Part shown: positions 37,290 to 48,535 of the stretch, one piece after another
How the letters are laid out: each line of letters begins with the position of its first letter
How positions within the stretch are numbered: position 1 is the first letter of the stretch
Assembly: GCA_946807835.1 (NCBI GenBank)
Contig: OX327696.1
Location: 1,376,501-1,440,500, forward strand
Direction: 5' to 3'
Length of the DNA stretch: 64,000 nucleotides
Source: Ailanthus altissimus
Taxonomy: Eukaryota > Streptophyta > Magnoliopsida > Sapindales > Simaroubaceae
Made by a program: the position numbers and the translations under genes
The notes under the pieces: model-generated
What the model was told of the DNA's origin: nothing
Database searches by the model: none
What the model saw: the letters and a program-made list of their open reading frames with translations, nothing else

Positions 37290-39150
37290 TAATTTATTTT
37301 TTTAAATAAAATGAAATTAAATTAAATGAGAATTGCTGGTTAATGATAATTGGAAATTTTATTACAGAGTATATGAATGTGTTTTGTTTTATGGGACTTT
37401 TAGGGATTTTTATTACTACTGGAAGGTTCTGGAAATTGGTCGAAGGAGGCGATGGCAGGGCCACAAGCAACAGTCTTCAGGTATATTTTTTTTCTTATTT
37501 TCCTTCACTGTGCCCGAAGTTTTTTTTTTTTTTTTGTTATTTCTTTTTTTCTTCAAATTGCATAATGTATTATCTAATTATTTTAGTATAAGTTCTTTAA
37601 TTCTTTATTTGTTAGTTATTTTTAAAAAATATTACTACAAAAAATTAAATAATATTCATTTTGTTGGCTATTTTTAAGAAAAAAAATTATTACATAAAAT
37701 TTAGATTATACCCCTTTTTTATTAGGGTGTAAATAAAATTTTGAACTAATTAGTATTTACATTTTTCATTGTTTCATTATTATTTGAACTTTAAATAATC
37801 GATTCTTACTTCTATGTTTCATCTACAAAATGATATAAATAATAAACCTTATTCTTTTGTTAAGAAAGTAAAAACACTATGGCTCATTTTTACTCTGTAT
37901 GTAGAGATGTTGATATGGTATGAATGTTTTCATATCATGTATTTTGAGTCATTGTATTTTTACTAATTACTATATTTAATAATAATTTGTATTCTTCTTA
38001 AAAAGAAAATAAAGATTTTGAATTCAAATTAATTAAATTAACTATTATATAGTATCTAATTTCATAGTTAGCTATTATATTAGAATTTCTTTAAAAAAAA
38101 AAATTAATATTTACATTATCTAATTTCTTCTATTTTTTAAAGAAAATCTTATCTCTTAGTGTTTAAATGATACATTAAGGTTTTTTTTTTTTCTCTTAGA
38201 AGTTACTGTGCATAATGATAAAAATAAAAGCTTCTCCTTAAAAAAACAATTTTTTTAGAAATTACTAATAAATTTAAATTTTATATCTATCATCGAAGAG
38301 GAGGCTTTCTCTCCGTTGGATGTAAATCATAGATCCTTTTTCTTTATTTTTCTTTTAGTTTCATTTTTTTTCTGTTTTTTTTTTTGTCTCTTTTCTGTTT
38401 TGGTTTTTTCAATTCCCTACAGTGGTATCTGTTCGCCGGTGAGATGCTAGTCTGCAAATGCCATCGACTTCCGCCAAGACCCGTCCATCCGCCAAGCTGC
38501 AACTTTACCGACTTGGCTAAGGCGGGCCTACATTGAGATCTAAGTTTCCACAATTGCGGCCACAATCGGTTTCGATTGTGATCCGGTTTCACTGGTTGCT
38601 GCCGCGGCCTCACCGGATTCAGGTGTGATCTAGTCGGCCACCGTTCTAATCAAGCAACCATTGCCATACACTGCCGCTGCTATACAAAATCTGGTACCCA
38701 ATTGCCACTCCATCCACCGCGCGGGCCATTTGTACTTCATTTTTCAATGTTTGATGACGACTTTAGATTAGATTTGAATGAATTATATATAATTCAACAA
38801 TATTATATTTAATGATAATTCAAAAAAAAAAGAGTAACTTAAATGTGTCTTATGATTTGAATGAATTATATATATATATATATATGTATATAAAATTTGT
38901 AAAGCCTTTTGAATAATGTTTGAAATTTTGAGTAAATCGACAATATACAACAATTTACACATTATAATATAAAATTAAATAACTGTCATAAACAACAGCA
39001 ATTGAACAATAACTAGGTGTAATTACAGATATGCCCTGTCTAATGCTATTAAAAGTCTGTATAACATAATGAGATAAAAGCAGAAACTTCTGCTGCCAAA
39101 TCGTGATAGCTGATCAAAGAAACGAAGTACTGCAAATTCTGAAATCTTAG
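37290..39150. other. Intergenic region upstream of eIF2D
   Basis: The part next to 37285 should hold the eIF2D promoter and leader, but no clear TATA box was picked out, as is common for housekeeping genes. Bases 38400-38740 are much richer in G+C than their surroundings (phrases such as CGACTTCCGCCAAGACCCG) and have no recognisable protein. This patch could be a degraded transposon. A (TA)n run lies at about 38870-38886. Confidence 0.45.
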
Positions 39151-41500
39151 TGACATTTTAGCGTTGATAAATGAACTGAAAAGGCATACATAGTCCAATT
39201 GAACCAACAAGAAACATACAAAGCAAAATGAGATCTATCAAAAACGACCATAATTTGAAGTGCTTGGGGTCTGGCTCCTCTTCCTCGTCAAAACTGAAGC
39301 GTCTGCTGCCATATTCACGAGTGTAAAACAAATGGATCCCATATTTTTTCACCACGCAACATTCTATTCGGTTTCTATTTTCATCCTCAAGATAGAACTG
39401 GAAAAAAGCTCTGCATGGTATAGATATTCAGGATAGAAAAACTGGATGAATAAGTACCCCAAAAGTACATGATCTGACCCAACATTATCAATCAATACCA
39501 AATCTCCTATCTAGAAAAGCACCGTACGTGTGATTGGAAACATATTCATGACTCTCATTGGTTTTGAGCATGGATTCCACACGAACATAAAAACGCTGTT
39601 CATTGAGATGGTGGTTTCCAAAAGCCACAATAGAAGAAAAAACTACACCCACGAAATCATTATAGAAAGAAAAAAAACTAGTGGTATCGCGAGGGTCAAA
39701 GAACATCCCATACTTAGATGGCTAAACCACTCTGGAATTTCACTTCCAGGATAACAGATTTGACCATGAACCTGCATTGAAATCATCAGTTTCTTTTAAG
39801 AATTGTTGAGCACATAAGAGTTAATAATAAATATTGGATAAAAATGGATGATTTAAGACAAACCCCAGATGAAAACCCTGCTTTGCATGTAGCCATAAGT
39901 TGAAGTTTCATCAGAACTTCTCTGATAGTCTCATTGAACCCAAACCATTCCAATTTGAAACAATTGAGCAAGTTGAATACATATGATTCAAATGACAACC
40001 TGGGTGCGAATAAAATTGTTATATGTGATAACGCTTCCAGTGACACTCAATGATTTGCATCTATTTGATGTAGATTGTCTGGAAGCTCTCACAACTGCTT
40101 GTGCTGAGCTTGCATAATTTAGGAAGGTATCTGATGCTTTTTGGCATTCTCTCAAAATAGTTATTGTCAAGATACAAGTCATTTAGTAAGGATAACTGGC
40201 CAAGACATTCATGTAGCTCCATGATGCCACAATCACCGAGATTCAGAGTCATCAGACTGCAGAAGCCATTAAAAGGTAATGAAATAGGCAACAAGAATCC
40301 CATCAGATTTTGTCCCCTGAATCCCCTGAAAGATAAATTGACAAGATTGTTCAAACATACAATGGATAATGGTAATTCTCTTAAAGCAATTTTTCAGCCT
40401 GCAACTCCTTCAAAGCTTTTAAATCTCCAAAATTTTAAGGTAATCTTTGAAGATTTGAGCAACCAGAGAGATAAATATATTGAAGAGTCTTCAACTCACA
40501 TAGGCTGCTTGGGAGACTCTCAAGCCTTTTACACTCACTGATGTCCAAGATAACCAGCCTGGATAGACACCCAATGGATGAGGACAATTCTTCAATTGCA
40601 GTTCCATTTAAAAGTAACTCCTCTACGTTACAAGATGAAATCTCTGAAGCCCTCTCCAAATTCGAGCATCCAGAAAGATGAAGCTTTTTAAGAGATTCCA
40701 AATGAAGGCTAGTTGGAAGACTCTTTAGGCTTATACAGTTGCTTAAATCCAAAAATACAAGCTCGTGTAGATGTTGCAATGATGAGTCAATCTCAATCAA
40801 ACTTGTACAACCTTGTAAAATCAAGCTTTCTAGATTTGGTGCCACCAAGAGATTTGTGAGTTTTGTTAATTGTCTGGAGCCCTTGAGGTCTATGTGCTTT
40901 AAGTTAGCAAGTTTCTGTCAAAAAAACTAACAAGGGACAAACAAAAAGAATTAGCATTTACAATATTAAAACGTTACTGATGAAAGATATCCATATGAGA
41001 ATTAAAATGTACCTGGAAACCATTCCAAAGTTTGTTAATAGAACTACCAAGCATTTGAAGTAAAAAAAATATTCTCTAGTTGGATATTTGAAGGCAAAGA
41101 TCTCAATGGATATCCTTCCCAATGAAGATATCTCATTTCATTGACTTCAGGGCCTTCAAAATGAGAGATCCTACATTGGTTGTCTCCATAAAATTTCAAG
41201 ATTCTCAATTTCCGCATCTTCATGAAAGTACAGGGATCTAAGCGAATCTCTTTAGCTTTAGACGTGTCGAAAGAGAGACCCTGAATTGCTTCAGTCCCAT
41301 AATAAACATTAAGAAACCATAAGTTACCATCAATTTACATAATTCAAGTCAACAATTACTGTCAATTAAGAGGCCAAACTCACAATTGCTAATACATAAC
41401 AAGACATAATTAATATAACAGAAGCAGAACTATATCTACATACTATATATGAAAACCTTTATATACTATTTACATTTATAATTTATTGCTACGTACAATT

Positions 41501-42168
41501 TGTGAGAATATTGATTAAAAATCATCGGAATATGATTTAGAGATTAAGCCAAGTTCGTAGGGTGCACAAGGATGAAGACGGACATGAAATGAGGTGAAAA
41601 ACGAAGAGGGGGCGCTGCGGCGCCCAATCTAGCACCAGAGCGCCGCGGCGATAGGAGACGAGCACCACAACGCTCAGGAGGGTGCGCCAACGCCGCGACA
41701 GTGAGATCCCAGCACCTCGACCGGAACAGTATCCTGAAAGAAGGAAACTTCCTTATTTCGTCTCCCATTTACTTCAGGACTCCCTAATACGACTCCCACA
41801 CGTTTAAGGTAAACTTAGGACATCTCAATGCATATATAAAGGTTATCAATTGGCTTGTAAACATAATTTTAGTGATCAAACAAGATCTTTGTGATCAAGG
41901 AAGGATCTTAGCGATCATCAAACACATCTTTGTGATAGTTTGAGAAATCTTTGTGGTTCTTTGTGAGATAAAATTCTTAGAGAGTAAGAGAGAGTTTTCT
42001 TTGTGATCTTTCTTATAAAATGCATACTTTGTGATTGCTTTGTGATTCATAATAAGAGAAGAGTGTGATCTTGATCTACCGTAGACATAAGCAACTTGTC
42101 GAACCACGTAATTCTTTGTATTCTTTTTTTACCTTTTCTCTCTTTATTCCTTAATTACTTGTTCTGCA
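41501..42168 (+). mobile_element. Solo LTR in intron 2 of TNL copy 1
   Basis: It matches the 3' LTR of the copia element at about 52930-53459. Shared phrases are GGAATATGATTTAGA or its variant, CACACGTTTA, CATATAAA/TATAAAAG near the promoter, TGTGATCTTGATCT, TCGTAGAC or CCGTAGAC, and TTGTCGAACCACGTAA. A G+C-rich core (41605-41720) has repeated CGCCGCGGCG-type motifs. No coding DNA follows. It is plus-oriented, antisense to the pseudogene. Ends are approximate, and flanking duplications were not confirmed. Confidence 0.65.
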
Positions 42169-44391
42169 TTATTATTTACTTAGGTGAATTGCTTGATTGT
42201 GTGATTCTGCTTCAACATCATCTATTCATTATTGTTTCATTTTTATTGCTACATATCATCAATTTGTTATTGTTTCATTTTTCTTTATATCATTTCTTAT
42301 CTTTCTACTAATTTTATTACTCGTTAATTTGTATATTAATATGTGTATATAATTTGTATGTACTTTCTTGTAAAATGCTTACCATAATATATGTCAAAAC
42401 TTCATAGATATCCTTGTGATTCCACAATCGACTACATTTTTCAGGATTCTTAATGGATTCTTGTCGGACAATTTCTCTACTCATTTCTTGAAGCAAATCA
42501 TGCAAAGTTATCTTATTGCCGGATATAATAATTAAAGCCTTATCAAGAAGAACTACTATTCCTATTTGTGCAGAGAAGCCACAAGCATCTAGAAATTTTG
42601 TTATGAAATCTCTATCCTCGCCTTTAAAAAAATATGCAATATCTAAAAATATATTTTGCTCTTCATCTTCCAAGCTATCATAACTTATTCATAGCACTTT
42701 TTAAATATCCTTGTAGGGCATTCTTTGCAGTTTATTTATTGCAGTTTCCCAAACTTCTTTATTCCTTTCAACTAGAAAATGCCCCAATACCTTGAGAGCT
42801 AATGGAACACTGCAAGCATATTTTACCACCTTGTTTGATAGTTCCTCATAACCTTCATCAGGATTGCTTTGACCAAAGGGATTTCGACTAAAAAGCTCAA
42901 AGGCAATTTCAAATTCTAATTCCTTCATCTCATATATTTCATCCACACGACAATTTTTAAGCACTTGTCTATCTCTTCTTGTTATTATTGTTCAACTCCC
43001 TATAGCAAACAAATCAACACTTCCAATTAACAATTCTATTTGGTCCAAACAAGTAATGTCATAAAAAACAATTAGAACTTTCTTGCGGCTAGGTCTTCTA
43101 CTTTCAAAGCTGAGGCTAAATTCTAGAACACCACTTTTCACGTTTCCATCCTCTAATAATGTAGAAAGAAGTTCTTGTCGCAATTGAGATAATCCACCAA
43201 AATTTTCAGATTCTTCTCTTACATTTTGAATAAAGTAAGAGCCTTCAAAAGCATTGGATATTTTGTTAAAAACAGCCTTAGCAATTGTTGTCTTGCCAAT
43301 ATCGCCGATTCCCCAAATTCCCACTGTCCAAACGATTTTTGACCGAAGATGTAGCAACCTTTGAATTTCCCAAATCTTTAATTGGACTCCTACCAAGCCT
43401 TCCTTATCATCACTTGGAAACATACCAATCAGTCTCTCTAGAATACTTTCAACAATTTCCTCTATAAGCAAAGCCTCAACCCTAACGATTATGAAAGATA
43501 TAGTAAGAACTAATGTATCACAAAAATAAAAGAAGTTTCTGTAAGATGCCAATAGCCAACTCTAATGAAGAGGTTACCTACTCATACTTCATCAAAGAAA
43601 ATAATTAGAAAATATGCATGATCGTTACTAACTTTAACAAGTATAATATGATATTTTGAATTTTTTTTGAAGTGGTAATTAGTATAAAATCACAGCAACT
43701 CTACATCAAATCAAACAGACCCAAAATTACAAGCACTTTTCCAACATAAGAACAAAATAAAAAAATAAAAAAGAAATCAAGTTCACATATATACTTCATT
43801 TACAGTGAAGACTAAATTACCTCTTGTCCTCTGCATCAAAGCCGGAAAGACTGGCGACTTGAGTCAAAGCTGACCTCCATTTCTGCAGCTTCTGTAACTT
43901 TGTGGCCTCAAATGTTTCTTTAAGCTTCAAGAATCCATCCCCAAAGTCCACAGTCAGCTTTCTTACATCTAACGGATCCACAATCCACTCATACTTGTTC
44001 TTGCATTTGATGATCTTTACAAGTTCATCCAAACACCATTATGAAGACGCATAGCCTTCTGAGAGTATAATTACCGTAATCGTTGATGATTCAATTGCAT
44101 TGAGAAGAGATCATAAATTCATCTCCTCTCCTACATTGGTTATCGATGAAAGTTTAGATCTTTTTTTGACACAAAGCTGTAATAGGGAATCTCGGTTTAA
44201 TTAAATGCAAGATTCTCTCGTATTTTTCTCAACAAGTGGGATTAGAGCGGGTGGTTCCTTTAGTGCATTTCGAAGCTTTGGTGTAGTAGTGTGAATACAT
44301 GTAATATTGTTCATATATACGAGACTATTCACATACATGTGACTATTCACATATACAAAAATTCATCAAAGGTTGAGAGCACAAGGTAGAA

Positions 44392-45013
44392 ATGTCAACA
44401 GTAAAATATGAGATGAAGAAATTTGGCAGAAAAATTAATTTTGGCTTGTGGCAAGTACAAGTCAAATATGTGTTAATTCAACATGGACTTCACAAGGTTT
44501 TAAAAGGAAAACCTACTATTGATCCTAAAAAAAAATTCTGCAAATTCTAAATCCGTTATAAGTGATGAAGATTGGAAAGAGTGGGATTCGAGATGTGCAA
44601 GTGCAATAAAGTTATATTTGACTAAGAACATTCTTGCAAATGTGCATGGAATATCTATAGCCAAAGGGCTTTGAAGAAAGCTTGAAGAATTATATCAAGC
44701 TAAAGGCATCTCAAATTGAGTGTACTTAAAGGAGTAGTTCCATACACTGCACATGCAAGAAGGTACAAAAATCTCAGATCATTTGAGGGTTTTCAATGGA
44801 ATCATTTTAGAATTAGAAGCTATTAGAGTGAATATCAAAGATGAGGATAAGGCTTTAAGGCTTATTTGGTCTCTTCCAGCTTCCTATGAACATATAATAC
44901 TGATCTTGATGTACAGGAAAGAAACGGTAGTCTTTTCAAAAGTCATTAGCAAGCTCTTTTCTGAAGAAATAAGGTTGAGTAATGAAAAGCATCTTAATCT
45001 AAAGAATTTGTAA
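44392..45013 (+). pseudogene. Copia gag remnant
   Basis: Two open stretches (44392-44550 and 44753-45013) carry the UBN2/gag_pre pattern: FGLWQVQV near the start, then ISDHLRVFN, LPASYEHI and SKLFSEEIR. A stop and a small frame change separate them, so no full gag can be made. Confidence 0.7.
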
Positions 45014-45598
45014 TGGCTACTAAAAGAGGGAAGGACAAAAAGAACTCCATAAAAAGAATCTGTTGGATGTATGGACAATCTGGGCACGTCAAGAAAAATT
45101 ATTCCAAAGGTAGAGCAAGTTCGGCTAATAGCTTCAAATTTAAAGTTAACAGTGTGTTATATGATGACAATTTCATCTAAAATAGGCTACATACTTATGG
45201 CATTACCGCTAGTTGCCATGAAAAAGGATGTGTTATTATTAGCGGGTCCACAAATTTGCATATGGGTATTGGTTTGGCATTTATGTAAAGTGTGTGATGA
45301 AATGTTATAAATGGCTGAAAAACTCTCAGAAAAATTCAAATGTGAGAGTTACACCATAATTTTTCAGTAAATTATTCAACAGAAGCCGAAAAGAAAATTC
45401 TTAAAATGGTTGAATTCTAAGTGTTTGTACTTTTATGGTACAGCATGATTTTCTATGTTGAGAATGTCAATAATGATTGACATCTTGATAGAAGGTATGC
45501 AAGAATCTTGATAAGTAAGTTAAATTGGTAAAATTTTATTCATAAGGGATTGTAATTGTAAAAGAAAAAGTTAATGTATTTGTCTCCAAGGTGGAGAT

Positions 45599-46370
45599 TG
45601 TTGATATTGGAGACAAATATTTATTTAGTTGGAGCCAATTTATTTGAGTTATGCATAAGAGTGGTTGAACTAATTTATTTGGTTTGTACATTAGTGGTAG
45701 TAGTTGAGCCTACTTATTTGACTTATGCAAAGGTTGTTGAATCAATATTTTTGACTTGTGCATAAGTGGTGGTGGTTAAGCCAACTTATTTGACTTGTGT
45801 AGAGGTTGTTGAGTCAATTTATTTGACTTAACATAAAGAAAAATAAATTGAATTGGCAAAGACTTTTTTGCAGTGTAAAAGCTTATAAATAGGCTCCTTT
45901 GAAAACGACAAGTAACATTATTGTAACAACAAAAATACAAAGGAAGAGCAACGGAAGAGAGAAAGAAAAATGAGAGTCTGAGAAAAAAATAAAAGGTTTG
46001 TTTTTATTTTTCTCATCTTGTAAACTCTTGGGTTTAACTAAGAATTTATACTGTAACTACCATTAGGGTAATAGAAGACACTTATAATCTTGAGTTAGTA
46101 TTCTCTTATAGTAGGCTTGGTTTTGTGGGTCAGTGGTAAAAAATCTATGTAATTGTAACCATTTTTATATAGTGTATTTTGTCTTTGATAGCTCGTGGAC
46201 GTAGCCTTGATTTGAGTTGAACAGCGTAAATTCTTATGTTATTGTTATTCTCCCTTCTGCTTTTATTTTCTTCAGTATTGTTTAATATTTTCTGTAAAAG
46301 TGGATCTGGGGCAAAGAATAGGAAATCTCAGTTTAATTAATTGTGAGATTCTCTAATATTTTTTCCAATA
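45599..46370 (+). repeat. 3' LTR of the TIR-splitting copia element
   Basis: It begins TGTTGATATTGG and ends CCAATA, where the 5' copy ends CAACA. The first 240 bp hold five or six degenerate 40-45-bp units around TTATTTGACTTGTGCATAAG. A TATA-like TTATAAATAG is at about 45884. The final 60 bp match the 5' LTR remnant. Confidence 0.75.
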
Positions 46371-46493
46371 GGTTGTATGAAGATAGCTTATGAAATTGTT
46401 GCAGGTGTCTTCACCTCTGAAACTTAGGAACACTTCATATTTTATTTGAGGTATCACGCTAGTGGCTGACGATGATAAAATAGATACCATCAT

Positions 46494-47239
46494 TTTTAGG
46501 GAGATTGATTATTCAGTGAAGAAGATCTTAATAGTTTTTCTTTTTACAATGTTTGTTAGGACCTGAAGTTTGATATAAGCCCAAATTAATTTAAAATATT
46601 CAAGTTTATCTTATTTAATTTTTCTATTAATTTAAGTAAAATAATTTCAAATAATTTATTTACCCTGAAACTTAACTGTATAATAGTTTAAACTTTGAAT
46701 ATATATTATAGAATCTCGTTCATACATTATTTTTAAATGAATGACTTAATTTCATTAATGCATTTAATATAATATAATATTATATTATAAAATAATATAT
46801 GTATCATGTAATTAATTTACTATATAAGTTAAATTAAATTAAATATCAAAAATAATTTTTTTTTAAAAACTAAAATGAGCAACCAAACTAATGCCCATTG
46901 TTATCTTTTTTGTTGGCGACGGTGATAGTTTGATTAAAAATTAATATCATTGGACTCAAAATTTCATAATTTACATGATGGTGAGATTTTTTAATCAAAG
47001 AACACTAAAGAGGTGTCAAAAATGGTAACCACCATGGCACTGCTATTTGAATGGAGGTTCACTATTGCTACCATTAGATAGATCATCGTTTATAATTTTA
47101 ATAGTGGTAATGTTGATCCTTCACTTGCTGCCATTTAATGGCAGTGCTATGATGACTGCTACCTTTTTTCCCCACATTTTTAACATTTCTCTAATATTTT
47201 ATTAATAAATAAAAAATTATTATTGTATAGATCATGAAA
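46494..47239. other. Gap upstream of TNL copy 1
   Basis: This short AT-rich stretch should include the promoter of the disrupted TNL. It also holds a small G/C-richer patch at 47020-47170 with repeated phrases (GCCATTTAATGGCAG, GGTGATAG) of unclear origin. No gene was recognised. Confidence 0.4.
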
Positions 47240-48535
47240 ATTTGAGCCTAATAATATTGATATTAAGTCAAATCATCAATAGTTATGAGAGCTTTGTTGA
47301 TACATTAATCTACAGCAGAAAGAGTTTAACGATAAGCGATGTGAAATTATTATTAAACTCAAAGCTATTGAGAAAGCAAATTGAGGACAATGTAGAAAGT
47401 TTATCGGAAAGAGGAAGGTCCTCAAATAGAGATAGAAGGGAAAATGGCTCAAGGTCGAAGTCTAGGACTTATAGGAAGTACTATTGTTACAAGAAATATA
47501 GGCATTTTATAAAGGACTGTCTGTAGAAGAAAGCACAAGATAAAGAAGAAAGCGATTTTTGCGCTTGCCAATGATGATAGCTACGACAGCGCAAAGACTC
47601 TAATAGCGATTGATGGTAAGAATACTAAATAATGGGTTCTTGATTCTGGTTATACTTTTCATATGTGCCCACAAGTCTTGGTTTATAAATTTTTTTAACC
47701 CATTAATGGTGGTAAGGTGTTAATGGGTAATGACTTTACTTGTCAGATGATGGGAATTGGTAGTATTAAACTTAAGTTGTATGATGGGTAAGTGAGAGAG
47801 TTAACAGAAGTTAGGTATGTTCTTGACCTTAAGAGGAACTTGATCTCACTAAGGACTTTGGACTAGAATGAGTGTTCCATCAGGATTGATGGAGGAATTT
47901 TGAGAGTGTTAAAGAGTTCTATGATTGTAATAAGAGATGAGAAACAAAAAGGTATTTATGTGCTAAAGGGAAACGTTGTAAGTGGTTTAACATTATTCTC
48001 TATAGATGATGAGAATATGCAAACTAAGTTATGACATCTTAGATTAACACACCTAGGTGAGAGAAACCTAAAAGAGTTATTTAGTCAAAAGGCGTTTAGT
48101 GAGGATAAGTTCCAGCCATTAGATTTTTGTAAGCATTGTGTGCTTAAAAAAACACATAGAGTGAGGTTAAGTACTGGCAAACACAAGACTAAAAGTACTC
48201 TTGACTACATACACTCGGATATTTGGATATCAGCTTAGATAGCTACTCATGATGGGGTTAGATATTTTCTTAACTTTGTTAATGACCATTCAAGAAAGTT
48301 GTGGGTCTATGTATTGAAGAGTAAGGATCAAGTATTTGATACGTTCAAGACTTAGAAGACTCTTGTTGAGAATTGACTGGCAAAAGGGTTAAGAGGCTAA
48401 GAACTGACAATGGTCTCGAGTTTTGCAATAGAGTTTGATAGGTTTTATGCCAAGCAAGGGATTGCAAGGTATAGAACTGTAAGATCAACACCGCAGTAGA
48501 ATGGTGTAGCTGAGAGAATGAATAGAGCCCTCCTA

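Larger units (their letters stand above)
44157..46370 (+). mobile_element. Ty1/copia element inserted in a TIR exon, internally deleted
   Basis: The element lies in the opposite orientation to TNL copy 1. A 78-bp remnant of the 5' LTR (44157-44234) ends AACA and is followed by the primer-binding site TGGGATTAGAGC (44237-44248). A gag frame follows (MSTVKYEMKKFG from 44392; MQEGTKISDHLRVF to 45013), then a degenerate zinc knuckle (CWMYGQSGH, near 45058), scraps of pol, a purine tract and a complete-looking 3' LTR. Most of protease to RNase H is missing. Gag has stops (for example TAA at about 44550). Most of the 5' LTR is lost together with about 20 bp of the host exon, so the left edge was deleted after or during insertion. 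Confidence 0.82.
39158..46493 (-). pseudogene. TNL resistance-type pseudogene (copy 1), split by a copia element
   Basis: This is a disrupted TIR-NB-ARC-LRR gene of the intracellular immune receptor class. Minus-strand pieces: start of the TIR exon at 46493-46371 (with KYEVFLSFRGEDT), a copia element, the rest of the TIR exon at about 44156-43821, NB-ARC exon 43481-42383, exon 3 at 41298-41013, LRR exon 40914 to about 39864, and C-JID exon 39771-39158. Lesions visible: the insertion with loss of about seven TIR codons; a frameshift and a TAA (44041-44039) in the TIR; TGA at 42994-42992 after the kinase-2 region; TAA and TGA near 42690; loss of the exon 3 acceptor; a frameshift in a T run of exon 3; stops in the LRR exon; and a frameshift in the C-JID exon. 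NB-ARC motifs have decayed too (P-loop GIGDIGKTT, kinase-2 VFYD). Exon order and borders match the copy at 56-61 kb. The C-terminal frame adds a hydrophobic tail (residues like LIDLILLCMFLVG) not present in copy 2. Confidence 0.92.

Noticed and set aside
37333..37677. A 114-codon frame next to the eIF2D start, possibly a divergent gene.
   Set aside because: Its composition is phenylalanine- and tyrosine-rich from T runs, with no motif. It is probably chance in AT-rich DNA.
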